A stretch of 64,000 nt of DNA from Candidatus Bathyarchaeota archaeon (GTDB lineage Archaea; Thermoproteota; Bathyarchaeia; Bathyarchaeales; Bathycorpusculaceae): assembly GCA_003164295.1 (NCBI GenBank), contig PLTA01000039.1:272869-336868 (forward strand). Reading direction: 5' to 3'. The translations under genes were made by a program, and so were the position numbers. The notes beneath the pieces are model-generated. The model worked only from the letters and a program-made list of their open reading frames with translations, did not search any database and was not told the DNA's origin. How positions within the stretch are numbered: the first letter of the stretch is position 1; every line of letters starts with the position of its first letter. Shown piece after piece: positions 43,948-53,266 of the stretch.

Positions 43948-44142
43948 CTATTGGATTGGTTTGAGATATAACCCTTCTTCTAAAATGCGCACCAACTGTT
44001 TGCTTGAGGATGAGGAACCTTTTTCCTGATTGCTTTCATTCGTGGGAGGACCTGCTAATGAGGCATCAATTGCCAATAGCCAATCTAATAGATCAGGGTT
44101 TTTAGCATCCGCTCTTCTCTTTTCATTTATATTTCCCTTCAT
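43948..44142 (-). CDS. Small hydrophilic protein
   Basis: A 64-residue protein with no recognised family: basic N terminus, DLLDWLLAIDASLAGPP (about 17-33), then a Ser-rich stretch and KQLVRILEEGLYLKP. A perfect-looking ribosome site, AAGGAGGGG, stands 5 nt before the ATG, which is the main reason to call it real. It lies 12 nt before the DUF47 gene, probably in the same transcript. Confidence 0.6.
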   Translation of the reverse strand: MKGNINEKRRADAKNPDLLDWLLAIDASLAGPPTNESNQEKGSSSSSKQLVRILEEGLYLKPIQ

Positions 44143-44332
44143 AATTTCCCCTCCTTAAACCGATAAAATATTTTCCATGCATTAAACATTGTTGAAGTAC
44201 CAAGGCGCTTCAACCTTTGAATATTGTTTTTTTCTTCTGCATGGCGCTCTTGATTAAAGAAGCTTTTTTCTGGCTTATTTAATATGTGCAAATAGTATAT
44301 AGTTGATTATTTAGTCTATATATTTTAGTTTG

Positions 44333-45250
44333 CTACTTTTCTAAAACAACTTTAGCCAGCTTTAACTTGTCTTCTAAACTTCTCATAATAGTATTGGTTA
44401 CTTTTACTTGGACCCCAAGACTCTCAATGCGACCTTTCTCGGCAGCATCCATATTATCAATAACAAACGTGTCTACAAAATCAGCGTAAAGTTTCGCCAC
44501 ACCAAACGCTGAAACCTCAATACCTAAACCACTCAATATTTTATCTGCTGGACCCTTAATCGGGGCACCGGCAACAATAGGGCTAACCCCGACAACTCTT
44601 GCACTTGTTTTTCTTAAAGCCTCTCTTATTCCATCAATAGATAAAATTGTACCAATGCTAACTATAGGGTTGCTGGGACAAATAATTACCACTTCTGCAT
44701 CAAAAATTGAATCGATTACTTGAGGTGAAGGCTTCGCATAAGAAGATCCCACAAACTCAACACCTAATACCTTTTCGCTTGAGGCTCGTTTAACAAAATA
44801 TTCCTCAAAATGAACTGTTCCTTCACCAATTTTTATCCTCGTCTCAAACTTATCATTTGTCATAGGCAAAATCTTAACATTGACCCCTAATGCACGGCAA
44901 ACTTCATTGGTTACCTGAGAAAGCGTAAAACCCTTTTTTAATAAATCAGTTCGAAAAATATGAGTCGCAAGATCTCTATCGCCCAACGCAAACCATGTTT
45001 CTAAGCCAAATTTTTTTAGCGTTTCCAGAGTTTGAAACGTATCGCCTTTAATTCCCCAACCCTTTTCTTGGTCAACGATGCCGGCTAAAGTGTAAGCCAC
45101 AATGTCAATGTCTGGCGAAATGTGCAAACCAAACATTTCAAGGTCATCACCAGTATTTACAATCACTGAAACATCTTTTTCTTCAGTAATCTTCAGCAAA
45201 CCTGTGAGAAATCTGGCTGCGCCGACACCCCCAGCTAACGCCGTAATCAT
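44333..45250 (-). CDS. cofD: 2-phospho-L-lactate transferase (F420 biosynthesis)
   Basis: CofD, 305 residues from the ATG at 45250 (GAGGTG upstream; the frame extends 24 codons further without family character). It joins the lactyl-phospho-guanosine donor to the deazaflavin Fo. Motifs are MITALAGGVGAARFLTGL at the N terminus, VNTGDDLEMFGLHISPDIDIVAYTLAG (about 35-61), WFALGDRDLATHIFR, and CPSNPIVSIGTIL. It shows the organism makes F420. It follows MoaE after 25 nt on the same strand. Confidence 0.94.
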   Translation of the reverse strand: MITALAGGVGAARFLTGLLKITEEKDVSVIVNTGDDLEMFGLHISPDIDIVAYTLAGIVDQEKGWGIKGDTFQTLETLKKFGLETWFALGDRDLATHIFRTDLLKKGFTLSQVTNEVCRALGVNVKILPMTNDKFETRIKIGEGTVHFEEYFVKRASSEKVLGVEFVGSSYAKPSPQVIDSIFDAEVVIICPSNPIVSIGTILSIDGIREALRKTSARVVGVSPIVAGAPIKGPADKILSGLGIEVSAFGVAKLYADFVDTFVIDNMDAAEKGRIESLGVQVKVTNTIMRSLEDKLKLAKVVLEK

Positions 45251-45275
45251 AAATTTACACCTCGATTCTTTGGAG

Positions 45276-45734
45276 TTAATGTTTGTATTTCTCTGAAACC
45301 CAATATTGAGAGGTTGAACCATTTTCGTTAACTACTTGTTCTTTTTTGAAAACTGGTGCTTCGGTTTTGTATCTCTCTACAGCTTCTCTGAGAACTGGAA
45401 AAATATCCGTTCGATGGGCTCCGGCGACTGCAACATAAACTAAGTCGTCTCCAACTTTAAACTCCCCAAGCAAGTGGTGGATCTGAACATTAACTATTCC
45501 AGGTTTCTGCGTTAAATCCTCGCAGATTTTGCTGAGAACTTGATTGGCTTTTTCTTCATAAGCTTCAAGTTCAAGTTTTTCAACTTTTTCTCCTTCAAAA
45601 GTTTCTCCTCTGACCACTCCAATAAAAAGTCCTATTGCGCCGGCTTTGTGGAATTTAGGGTCTTTTTTTATGTTATCAATTGTATCTTGAACGGAAAATG
45701 TTCCTTTTTCGTGAACTCCAGCATTGGCCGACAA
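45276..45734 (-). CDS. moaE: Molybdopterin synthase catalytic subunit MoaE
   Basis: A 152-residue MoaE. AGAIGLFIGVVRGETFEGEKVEKLELEAYEE is the family core. HHLLGEFKVGDDLVYVAVAGAHR (about 88-110) and the active-site lysine region PVFKKEQV (about 127-134) follow. It converts precursor Z to molybdopterin with sulfur from MoaD; no moaD is adjacent. It is upstream of cofD. Confidence 0.93.
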   Translation of the reverse strand: MSANAGVHEKGTFSVQDTIDNIKKDPKFHKAGAIGLFIGVVRGETFEGEKVEKLELEAYEEKANQVLSKICEDLTQKPGIVNVQIHHLLGEFKVGDDLVYVAVAGAHRTDIFPVLREAVERYKTEAPVFKKEQVVNENGSTSQYWVSEKYKH

Positions 45735-45822
45735 GTAAATACTTCCTAGCTAATTTAAGAATTGTAGATTAAACTATCGTTTAAAGTATTTTGTTCTAAA
45801 AAGTGTTAAAATAAAAAGGTGG

Positions 45823-46464
45823 TTAAGCTTCGACTATAGCTTCTGGCGCTTGCGCAACTGGAGCTTCTTTTACTGGTGCAATTTGTGGTGCTGCAAGTAG
45901 TTTGGATTTTCTTATGCCGACATGTCTTAGTGGTGCAACTTCTTTTGCTTGGTTGTAGATGTCGGAAGCGATTTTTCCAAGAACCATCTCTTGAACAAAT
46001 TGGTCTAGCGATAATGCAGTAGCTTTTTGGTGTACTGTTGCGTCCATTATTTTGCGTATGATTTTTTCTTGAGATGTCTTTATTCTTGAAAGTGTCAATG
46101 CGGAAACTGCAATCCTGAGTTTGTATCCGTCTTTTGTGGTCAGGTTGATTAATGAATCAACTTTTGTTGTTCTTCTTCTGACTAAGCTTCTAAGATAGTC
46201 TCTTGAGTATTCATGACCTTTAAAGAGGGTCTTGGCAGTTTTTTGGTCAATCTCGTTAACTTGGAAAAACATTTTCAAATAGTGATGTGAAAAGTCAGCT
46301 GTTATATCAAACAAAGTTGCTTCTACAACTCTACCTATGAGTTGCTCTGGTTCTTGAGCCGGAATTGTACCTAACTCAATATTGCCAAAGAAGGACGGTG
46401 CAACAACCATATACCATCCTTTTCCACGCCATTTATCTCGAATGTGTTTAGTTTTTGAAGACAA
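45823..46464 (-). CDS. rps3ae: 30S ribosomal protein S3ae
   Basis: A 213-residue S3ae (eukaryotic S1-type) small-subunit protein. DKWRGKGWYMVVAPSFFG at the N terminus and the basic RDYLRSLVRRRTTKVDSLINLTTKDGYKLRI are the family core. It has a longer Ala/Pro-rich C-terminal tail. It lies after SerRS on the same strand. Confidence 0.95.
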   Translation of the reverse strand: MSSKTKHIRDKWRGKGWYMVVAPSFFGNIELGTIPAQEPEQLIGRVVEATLFDITADFSHHYLKMFFQVNEIDQKTAKTLFKGHEYSRDYLRSLVRRRTTKVDSLINLTTKDGYKLRIAVSALTLSRIKTSQEKIIRKIMDATVHQKATALSLDQFVQEMVLGKIASDIYNQAKEVAPLRHVGIRKSKLLAAPQIAPVKEAPVAQAPEAIVEA

Positions 46465-46515
46465 ATTAATTTCTCCAAACGCGCAGTCAACATACTCATA
46501 GAAATATTAAAAGGT

Positions 46516-47805
46516 TTAGCGTTTTCTGTCAATTTTATCTTTGTTACCCATATATTTCCTTAAGGCTTCAGGTATATTTATGGTGCCATCTTCCTGTTGA
46601 TTATTTTCTAATATGGCAACTATGGTTCTGCCAGTAGCTACGATTGTAGAGTTTAAGGTATGAACAAACCCTTTTGTCGGAGCACCTTCTTTTTCCCTGT
46701 AACGAATTCCTAAGCGTCTTCCTTGATAATCGGTGCAGTTGCTACATGAGACCACTTCGCGATAACCGTTTTGCGCGGGCATCCAAGCTTCAATATCATA
46801 TTTTTTGGCAGCAACAGTTCCAATGTCACCTGTGCACACGTTAACAACGCGATATGGCAATTCAAGTTTTTGAAGAAACTCTTCTGCATTCATTAGCAGT
46901 TCTTCATGTGATTTAGTTGAGTCTTCTGGTTTGCAAAAGATGAATTGTTCTATTTTGTTAAATTGGTGAGTGCGAAATATTCCTCTGGTGTCTTTTCCGT
47001 GTGCTCCAGCTTCTTTTCTAAAGCAAGTGCTTATTCCCGCAAGTTTTAGCGGCATATCCTGTTCCTTTAAAACTTCATTCATGTACATTGCAGCCATTGG
47101 ATGTTCAGAAGTGGCAATTAAGTACAGGTCTTCATTTTCCACTTTATAGAGAACATCAGCAAAGTCGCCCAGCGCCGTAACCCCTTCGTATGCCTCACGT
47201 TTCATCAATAATGGTGGAACTATTGGAATGTAGCCTTTTTTGGTAAGTTCATCTATGGCTAAGCACATTAGTGCCATATCTAATTGAGCAACTTGGTTTT
47301 TAAGATAGAAAAATCTTGCACCCGATATTTTTCCAGCTCTTTCCATGTCAATTTGATCTAATTCCAACGCTAAATCAATGTGATTCTTAATTTGAAAATT
47401 GAATTTTGGGATTGCTCCCCATGTTTTTACTTGGACATTATCATTTGAGTCTTTTCCAAGCGGAACGCTCTCTTCTAGCAAATTTGGAAGTTGCATAAGG
47501 TATGCGTGAGTTTTCTCTTCCTCTTTGCTTACTTGGTTTTCTGCTTCTTTTACTTTTACATCAATGTCTTGGGCGCTATGGACTTCGTTATCGGCTTCTT
47601 TGCCCGCTTTTTTCAGTTTAGCAATTTCTATAGTTACTTGCTTTCGCTGGTGCCGTAGCTCATTTAGTTTAGTTAGGTTCATTCGCCATTCCTTGTCAAC
47701 CGCAATTAAATCCTCAAGCATTTGAACGCATTCTGGGTTGCCGCGTTTTGCTAAATTGCCTCTGACAAGGTCGGGGGTTTCACGAATTACCTTAATATCC
47801 AACAT
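46516..47805 (-). CDS. serS: Seryl-tRNA synthetase
   Basis: A bacterial/common-type class II SerRS of 429 residues. The N-terminal coiled-coil arm is at about 30-105. Motif 2 is FRKEAGAHGKDTRGIFRTHQF. The motif 3 region is near the C terminus (VHTLNSTIVATGRTIVAILE). The ATG at 47805 is preferred over an in-frame GTG at 47814, because GTGAGG then serves as ribosome site. It charges tRNA-Ser. Confidence 0.95.
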   Translation of the reverse strand: MLDIKVIRETPDLVRGNLAKRGNPECVQMLEDLIAVDKEWRMNLTKLNELRHQRKQVTIEIAKLKKAGKEADNEVHSAQDIDVKVKEAENQVSKEEEKTHAYLMQLPNLLEESVPLGKDSNDNVQVKTWGAIPKFNFQIKNHIDLALELDQIDMERAGKISGARFFYLKNQVAQLDMALMCLAIDELTKKGYIPIVPPLLMKREAYEGVTALGDFADVLYKVENEDLYLIATSEHPMAAMYMNEVLKEQDMPLKLAGISTCFRKEAGAHGKDTRGIFRTHQFNKIEQFIFCKPEDSTKSHEELLMNAEEFLQKLELPYRVVNVCTGDIGTVAAKKYDIEAWMPAQNGYREVVSCSNCTDYQGRRLGIRYREKEGAPTKGFVHTLNSTIVATGRTIVAILENNQQEDGTINIPEALRKYMGNKDKIDRKR

Positions 47806-47972
47806 AGCCCTCACACGAGTAATTCTTTTACTAACAAAATCAGTTATTTAACCTTGCTATACAAACGAAATGAGTATCGCGTTTGGCAATGTAAAACAAT
47901 TTAACAAAAATCGTTTTACTGGATATTAAAAAATAAAAGAAAATTTATATTTGGCTTATTAAGCTGTCCAGT

Positions 47973-48258
47973 TTATTTTTTGATTAACGTTATCTCCATT
48001 GTGGAAACCATTCTGGACCTGCTCTCTCCCTCGCAAGGTGGCATCTCGGCTGTTCCAATGGCAATCTTGCTTACTTGGAGGTCTTTAATGAAACGGTTTC
48101 TTGCGATCTCAGCTACGTCAACAGCGGTTGTTATGGCTTGTCCTCGGGCTTTCAGTTATTTCTTTTAGGTTGCTTGCTGAGAGGCTTGTTATGATTGCCA
48201 GAACATAATTCATTGGAGGTTTGTTTCCTATGAAGATAACATCTGCATTTTCAGTCAT
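47973..48258 (-). pseudogene. Alba-family DNA/RNA-binding protein with a frameshift
   Basis: Read on the minus strand from the ATG at 48258 (GGAG 8 nt upstream): MTENADVIFIGNKPPMNYV and LAIITSLSASNLKEITESP are the Alba N terminus. The frame then fails with a stop soon after. Shifting one base near 48150 gives ARGQAITTAVDVAEIARNRF and ends STMEITLIKK with a stop at 47973, the Alba C terminus. The whole gene is 286 nt, one more than a multiple of three, consistent with one inserted base. Alba coats DNA and RNA in archaea. It is either a real mutation or a sequencing or assembly error; no other Alba is in the window. Confidence 0.75.
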
Positions 48259-48460
48259 TTTTTTTACTCCTTTTGTTGTTTGCTTTTGCAACGTCTCGGT
48301 TATAACTTTGGGTTGTAGCGGAAACGTTAATTCAAAATAATAATAGTACTTCCTTATAAGCCCATTGAGAAATCTCCCTTAACGAAAAACCGTTAAACAA
48401 AGTTAACTGGAAAGGCTTTTTTACAGCCAACCTATAATGAGCTTTAACACCTAAACCAAG

Positions 48461-49096
48461 TTGAGAGTTAACTTGCTAACTAAACTGAAGAAACAAATTC
48501 AACAAATGCTAACTTCACAAGCAACAGCCGCCCACAAAATAGGTTTAACTCCAAACAAAGTCAGCATTATCGGTTTTATTCTCGCTTTCGCCTCCGCTGG
48601 CGCTTATGCGTTGGCTCCAAGCCACTTATGGCTTCTTCTTTTAGCAACCCTTTTTCTTTTAGCTTCAGGATTCTGCGACACACTAGACGGCATCATTGCA
48701 AGAACATTTCAGCAAGTCACAGTGTTTGGAGGATTTTTCGATTCAGTTCTTGATCGCTACGCTGACGGGGCAGTTTATGCAGCTATAATAATTGCTGGTT
48801 TGTCCAATTATGCTTGGGGGGCAACTTGGGGCCCAATTTGGGGTTTAGCAGCTTTAGCAGGTTCTATCTTGGTGAGTTATACCCGTGCAAGAGCTGAAGC
48901 AGTTGGAATAAAAATGGAGTCAGTGGGTTTGGCTGAACGAGCGGAACGCATGCTTATTTTAGCCGTCGTTAGCATTGTAGCATTTTTCTGGTTGTCTGCC
49001 TTAGGTTATGGAATATTCTTGCTAGCGGTTCTTTCGAACTTTACCGTAATGCAAAGAGTATTTCATGTTTACAAGGAATTAAAGAAAAAAGCTTAG
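48461..49096 (+). CDS. CDP-alcohol phosphatidyltransferase (archaetidylinositol-phosphate synthase-like)
   Basis: A 211-residue integral membrane enzyme of lipid head-group transfer. The CDP-alcohol motif D-G-x2-A-R-x8-G-x3-D-x3-D is complete in DGIIARTFQQVTVFGGFFDS then VLDRYAD (about 70-96). About five or six helices surround it. Archaeal members make archaetidylinositol phosphate or related ether lipids; which alcohol is used is not visible. Translation must begin at TTG (48461), since no ATG or GTG gives the N terminus. Confidence 0.88.
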   Translation: MRVNLLTKLKKQIQQMLTSQATAAHKIGLTPNKVSIIGFILAFASAGAYALAPSHLWLLLLATLFLLASGFCDTLDGIIARTFQQVTVFGGFFDSVLDRYADGAVYAAIIIAGLSNYAWGATWGPIWGLAALAGSILVSYTRARAEAVGIKMESVGLAERAERMLILAVVSIVAFFWLSALGYGIFLLAVLSNFTVMQRVFHVYKELKKKA

Positions 49097-49100
49097 TTGT

Positions 49101-49391
49101 TTAGTATCTTCTTTTGGCCTTTGAGTGGCGTTCAGATTCGGCTCTTACGTTGACGATTCCACGGTGAATAGCGCATGATATGCAGTAATATTTAGTATCC
49201 ACCCATGAAGCTAGGTATGTGCCTTTTTGCCTGAGTTCTTTAGCTAATTGAGGCTCAACAAACGAAACACGTCGAGTGTTCCTTTTTGCCTTATCTCGCG
49301 GTACTTGTGCTCCGCAATTGGCGCATTGAACAAGGCTGCCGCTTCCTTTGCTACCTTTGGCTCTTCCTCGGCTTTTTCGCTTAGATGGCAA
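49101..49391 (-). CDS. rps26e: 30S ribosomal protein S26e
   Basis: A 96-residue S26e with its zinc site in VQCANCGAQVPRDKA and YYCISCAIHRGIVNVR. S26e occurs in TACK archaea and eukaryotes and is missing from Euryarchaeota, so it is a lineage marker here. It binds near the mRNA exit channel. It lies tail-to-tail with the CDP-alcohol transferase with 4 nt between. Confidence 0.94.
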   Translation of the reverse strand: MPSKRKSRGRAKGSKGSGSLVQCANCGAQVPRDKAKRNTRRVSFVEPQLAKELRQKGTYLASWVDTKYYCISCAIHRGIVNVRAESERHSKAKRRY

Positions 49392-49443
49392 CTATTTTTT
49401 ACCTCTTAATATCTCTACTTTTCCAATTATGCATTAGACTATC

Positions 49444-50331
49444 TTATATATATGCTCTTAAGTTTAAGAGCGATGCAATATTAGCTTTCGCATTTATCTG
49501 GGGAAAAATTTTTCCATCAGGCGAAGTCATCAAGGTTGTGACTCCTGGACCGTGACCTGCTGTAACACAATTTGTGTGAATTACTACGCCAAGCGAAATA
49601 GCTCCTTGACGATAAATTCGCCCAAACGAATGGTCCGCATCAATAATAGCTACCAAATCGCCAAGCCTTAAGCTTTCAAGCTCATATTGTTCAACAACTT
49701 TTTCATCAAACAATTGAATATCATAATCTCCCGAGTTAACTTGGTTAGCTCCTAGACCTGAACCCATGATGGCTGCGGGAACAATATGCGTAACTGGAAC
49801 CTCAAGCTTGTCATCTTTCGGCTTTGGATTCCATGCCTCAAGTAAAGCCGGGTCCATATTCAAAACTTTAATTTCTGGGAAATCCAAAAGTTTTAAGCCT
49901 AAACCGAACGCTTTAACCAAAATTCTATCTTCGAGCACGAGCTTCTCTAAAATCTCAAACGGAAAATCAACTAATACATGCTCGATTCCGCCATGTTTAC
50001 CGGTGACGGATCCTTCAGCACCTTTAGCCTCCCCACTAACGACTGTCGCTTTGTTCCCAACACATGATAGCACATTGAAAGCTGTGTTAGCTGCTTGCCC
50101 GGAGCGGGCATCGTTTTCTTTGTTTTCCACGCTGACGCCCGGCTCAACATGGTCTGCTTCCCAACCACATGCTGGGTCCCCGATTCTAAGATTATAAGTT
50201 ATACCGCCTACTCCAGGCAACACCATCGGTTTCCCTGTTGCTGACACATTGTAGACTGATCTGATGGTTGGGCTAGCTATTTCCCCCATAACTGACATTT
50301 TTATTAGTTTATCGACGTTAGTTCGAAGCAT
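49444..50331 (-). CDS. DUF4438 domain protein
   Basis: A 295-residue protein matching the archaeal/bacterial DUF4438 family. Recognisable parts are GEIASPTIRSVYNVSATGKP, PGVGGITYNLRIGDPACGW, EADHVEPGVSVEN, and the C-terminal GHGPGVTTLMTSPDG. The function is unknown; conserved D, H and E residues suggest metal binding (inference). The ATG at 50331 is a single option. It is transcribed divergently from the CBS gene. Confidence 0.8.
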   Translation of the reverse strand: MLRTNVDKLIKMSVMGEIASPTIRSVYNVSATGKPMVLPGVGGITYNLRIGDPACGWEADHVEPGVSVENKENDARSGQAANTAFNVLSCVGNKATVVSGEAKGAEGSVTGKHGGIEHVLVDFPFEILEKLVLEDRILVKAFGLGLKLLDFPEIKVLNMDPALLEAWNPKPKDDKLEVPVTHIVPAAIMGSGLGANQVNSGDYDIQLFDEKVVEQYELESLRLGDLVAIIDADHSFGRIYRQGAISLGVVIHTNCVTAGHGPGVTTLMTSPDGKIFPQINAKANIASLLNLRAYI

Positions 50332-50477
50332 AATCTTTCCCCATTAACCAGTGTTTCCTAATTGTAAGGGAGCTAATAAAACTTCACAGCTTCGCTTTTT
50401 GATAAGTAAATCTTAAATTATGCATCTCTTTATTGTTGGGTGAAGCCAAGGTTTCTTAATTGTTATGGATGTGAAAA

Positions 50478-51062
50478 ATGGCCATGTCTGAACTCGGGTT
50501 AAGAACAAAAATGTTCGTGAAAGATGTTATGAGCAGTCCAGTTGTAACTATGGATGAAAATGAAGCTTCCAATAAAGCTGCTGTTGCTATGGACCGCGAG
50601 GATTTGGGTGCGATAATAGTTACAAATCAAGCGGGAAAGTCAATCGGCATCATTACCGAACGAGACCTAGTAATTAGGGTTTTGGCCAAAAACCTCAAGC
50701 CAGACGCAGTTAAGGCCAAAGAAATCATGACGACGCCTTTGGTAACAATTGAGCCGGATGCTACAATCACCGAAGCTGCTCGAAGAATGAATAGACTGGA
50801 CATCAGACGTCTGGGTGTAATTTACAAAGGTAATCTTGTTGGCATACTTTCAAGTAAAGATGTTTTGGGCGTTATGCCTGAGCTAATAGAGACAATTCTT
50901 GAAAGGTCACGCATCGAAGGGGATGCCCGAACTGAAGAAAATGAAGAAGTTCCGCTTTCTGGATATTGCGACCGCTGTAGCGTTTACTCTGAAAGCCTTA
51001 AAGAACGAAACGGACAAAACATCTGCGATGAATGCAGAATAGAACTTGAACAAGAAAAATAA
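50478..51062 (+). CDS. Two-CBS-domain protein with C-terminal zinc ribbon
   Basis: A 194-residue regulator-like protein. Two CBS domains occupy about residues 12-145 (VKDVMSSPVVTMDENEASNK and VKAKEIMTTPLVTIEPDATI mark each start; the second ends GILSSKDVLG). A small zinc ribbon at about 158-185 (GYCDRCSVYSE...ICDECR) follows. Such proteins sense adenosyl ligands and may bind nucleic acid. The partner is unknown. Start ATG 50478; a second ATG lies two codons on. Confidence 0.85.
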   Translation: MAMSELGLRTKMFVKDVMSSPVVTMDENEASNKAAVAMDREDLGAIIVTNQAGKSIGIITERDLVIRVLAKNLKPDAVKAKEIMTTPLVTIEPDATITEAARRMNRLDIRRLGVIYKGNLVGILSSKDVLGVMPELIETILERSRIEGDARTEENEEVPLSGYCDRCSVYSESLKERNGQNICDECRIELEQEK

Positions 51063-51150
51063 ACTTTTTTCTTTTCATATCACGAACGTTTGCACGATAA
51101 ATAAACTTTAATTAGTAAACTACCCGCTATTCAATGTGATCGTGAACTGA

Positions 51151-52512
51151 TTGATTGTTGATTCCATTCTTACAAACGCCAAAGCCTACATTAATGGGCA
51201 AATCGTGGACTGTAGCATCGCCATTGAAGAAGGGAAAATCTTCAAAATCGGCAAAGAAACTCAAATGCCAAACGCTGACCAAAAGACAGACTTAAAAAAC
51301 CTTTTAGTCCTCCCCGGCTTGATCGATGAGCATGTTCACCTTAGAGATGAAGGGAAAGCATACAAAGAAGATTTCCAAACAGGTACCGCGGCAGCCGCAG
51401 CTGGAGGCTTCACAACTGTCTTGGATATGCCAAATAATGAACCTGTAACCATGAGCGCTGAGACTCTGAAGAACCGAATGTGGGCTGCATCAAGAAAAGT
51501 TCTAGTAAATGTAGGGTTCTTCTCTGAATTTCCAAAAAAACTCTCAGAAACTAAAGATATAATTGAGGAAGGTGCAATTGCTTTCAAGCTTTTTATGGGT
51601 TGTCAAATCGGCGGATTAAACATTGATGATGACGAAGATTTGCAAAATGGGTTCAAAGAGGTCGCTAAGTTGGATGTACCATTGGCGGTTCATGCAGAAG
51701 ACAAAGCTTTAGTTACTGCAAACGAAGAAAAACTTAAACAAGCTAAAAAAAACAACGTCGCAGCTTTCCAATTAGCTCATTCAGAATTGGTTGAACTAAA
51801 AGCTATCGAACGCTTACTAAAAATAAGCGCATCAACTGACGTGCGGCTACATTTTTGTCATATTTCAACTGAAGAGGGTTTAGATGCCATTTGGGACGCC
51901 AAAAAATCAGAGAGAAAAGTAACCTGTGAAGTTACCCCTAACCACATATTATTATCAAGGGACGATTTACCTCGCCAAGGGCAAATGCTGATTATGGCTC
52001 CACCTCTCAGAGGTAAAAGCCATGTTGAAGCGTTATGGAGAGGTTTGGATACAGGTTCAGTTGATGCTTTAGGCTCAGACCACGCCCCTCATGCTTTAGC
52101 TGAGAAATCCGCAAGCAGCGTTTGGGACGTTAAAGTGGGGGTTCCTGGTTTAGAAACAACTTTGCCACTTCTTTTGACTTTTGTTAAGAAAAATCAGTTA
52201 TCCTTAACTCAACTGGTCAAACTCTTAGCTGAGGGGCCAGCCGAAATTTATGGTTTAACTAATTGTGGTCGCTTAGAACAGGGAAAGAATGCGGACTTAA
52301 CAGTTGTCGATTTTAATCAAAAGTTCAAAATTGATGCTTCAAAATTCAATTCAAAGGCCAAATATTCACCCTATGATGGTTGGGAAGTTGTCGGTAAACC
52401 AGTAAAAACATTCGTTAATGGACTGTTAGTTTTTGAAGAAGGGGAAATAGTTGCCAAAACAGGTACCGGCTCAATTATCCGGAGAAACGACAGTGAAGTT
52501 TCTATTAGATAG
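51151..52512 (+). CDS. pyrC: Dihydroorotase
   Basis: Class I dihydroorotase of 453 residues, third step of pyrimidine synthesis. Metal ligands are visible: H-x-H in LIDEHVHLRD, the lysine that is carboxylated in AFKLFMG, and histidines in AVHAEDKA and LHFCHIST. The catalytic aspartate is in GSDHAPHA. The start must be TTG (51151), because the upstream codon is a stop. It overlaps the Mut7-C gene by 20 nt. Confidence 0.94.
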   Translation: MIVDSILTNAKAYINGQIVDCSIAIEEGKIFKIGKETQMPNADQKTDLKNLLVLPGLIDEHVHLRDEGKAYKEDFQTGTAAAAAGGFTTVLDMPNNEPVTMSAETLKNRMWAASRKVLVNVGFFSEFPKKLSETKDIIEEGAIAFKLFMGCQIGGLNIDDDEDLQNGFKEVAKLDVPLAVHAEDKALVTANEEKLKQAKKNNVAAFQLAHSELVELKAIERLLKISASTDVRLHFCHISTEEGLDAIWDAKKSERKVTCEVTPNHILLSRDDLPRQGQMLIMAPPLRGKSHVEALWRGLDTGSVDALGSDHAPHALAEKSASSVWDVKVGVPGLETTLPLLLTFVKKNQLSLTQLVKLLAEGPAEIYGLTNCGRLEQGKNADLTVVDFNQKFKIDASKFNSKAKYSPYDGWEVVGKPVKTFVNGLLVFEEGEIVAKTGTGSIIRRNDSEVSIR

Positions 52513-52990
52513 TATGTTGGGAAAACTCTCTCGTTGGCTACGTATGTTAGGACATGACGTCCTGTACTCTACTAAGCTAAATGATTCCGAACTTCTTGAA
52601 GTGGCAAAAAAAGAAAGCCGCATTCTGTTAACAAAAGATTTGGAGCTCTACCAAAGAGCCGTTGCAAAGAGTATAGACACTTATTACGTTAAGGGAGAAA
52701 CAGAATCTGATCATCTCGCAGAACTTGCTCAGCAATATAATTTAACTTTAACAGTAGATATGGAAAGGTCTCATTGCCCCATATGCAACACCAAACTTAA
52801 ATCAAAACCAAAAGAGCAGCTTACATCCGAATTAAAGAAAAACACGTTAACTTATTATAATCAGTTCTGGAGGTGCCCAAACTGTGGTCAAGTTTATTGG
52901 CAAGGCGCCCACTGGAAACAAATAACAAACACCTTAAACGAAGCACAAAAGAAACTCATGAAATTAAAAGAAAAGACAAGCTTATGTTAA
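52493..52990 (+). CDS. Mut7-C RNAse domain protein
   Basis: About 165 residues, from a GTG at 52493 with GGAG upstream, reading (V/M)[17 protein letters not shown]. The N-terminal part is a PIN-like Mut7-C domain (acidic residues in [18 protein letters not shown] and DTYYV). The C-terminal part is a zinc ribbon (CPIC...[16 protein letters not shown]). It is a predicted RNA nuclease. It overlaps the end of pyrC, so it is translationally coupled. Confidence 0.85.
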   Translation: MKFLLDSMLGKLSRWLRMLGHDVLYSTKLNDSELLEVAKKESRILLTKDLELYQRAVAKSIDTYYVKGETESDHLAELAQQYNLTLTVDMERSHCPICNTKLKSKPKEQLTSELKKNTLTYYNQFWRCPNCGQVYWQGAHWKQITNTLNEAQKKLMKLKEKTSLC

Positions 52991-53266
52991 CCATTTCAAT
53001 GGAATGTCTTGGAACGTTCCATCTGGCAAAGTTCTTCTGATAGTTATCGGAAGAATTCCTGCCTCAAGTTCACATAAAGCGATATCAATAGGGTTTGTAT
53101 TTTCAGCTGCGTCCACCAAAATTGGTGCTCCCATCGAGATTTGAAGTGCTCTGGCTCCAACTATTCTTGCTTTCTCGAATCGAGTGATTTTTGGTGGTCC
53201 TATAATTATTTCTTGTTTTGACGTTTTTTTATTACTCTCCCATTCCTGGATATCCGCCCATGCCAC
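52982..53266 (-). CDS. rpo6: DNA-directed RNA polymerase subunit Rpo6 (RpoK)
   Basis: A 94-residue polymerase assembly subunit, the omega homologue. [20 protein letters not shown] and [16 protein letters not shown] are the conserved body. No ATG precedes it; the GTG at 53266 lies 35 nt inside the thermosome gene, whose GGM-repeat codons supply a GGAGG-like ribosome site. The N-terminal 20 residues may therefore be variable or not translated. Its 3' end overlaps the convergent Mut7-C gene by 9 nt. Confidence 0.9.
   Translation of the reverse strand: MAWADIQEWESNKKTSKQEIIIGPPKITRFEKARIVGARALQISMGAPILVDAAENTNPIDIALCELEAGILPITIRRTLPDGTFQDIPLKWLT

Noticed and set aside
47980..48168. Plus-strand 62-codon frame opposite the Alba gene
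   Set aside because: The minus strand carries the recognisable Alba sequence; this frame is its shadow.
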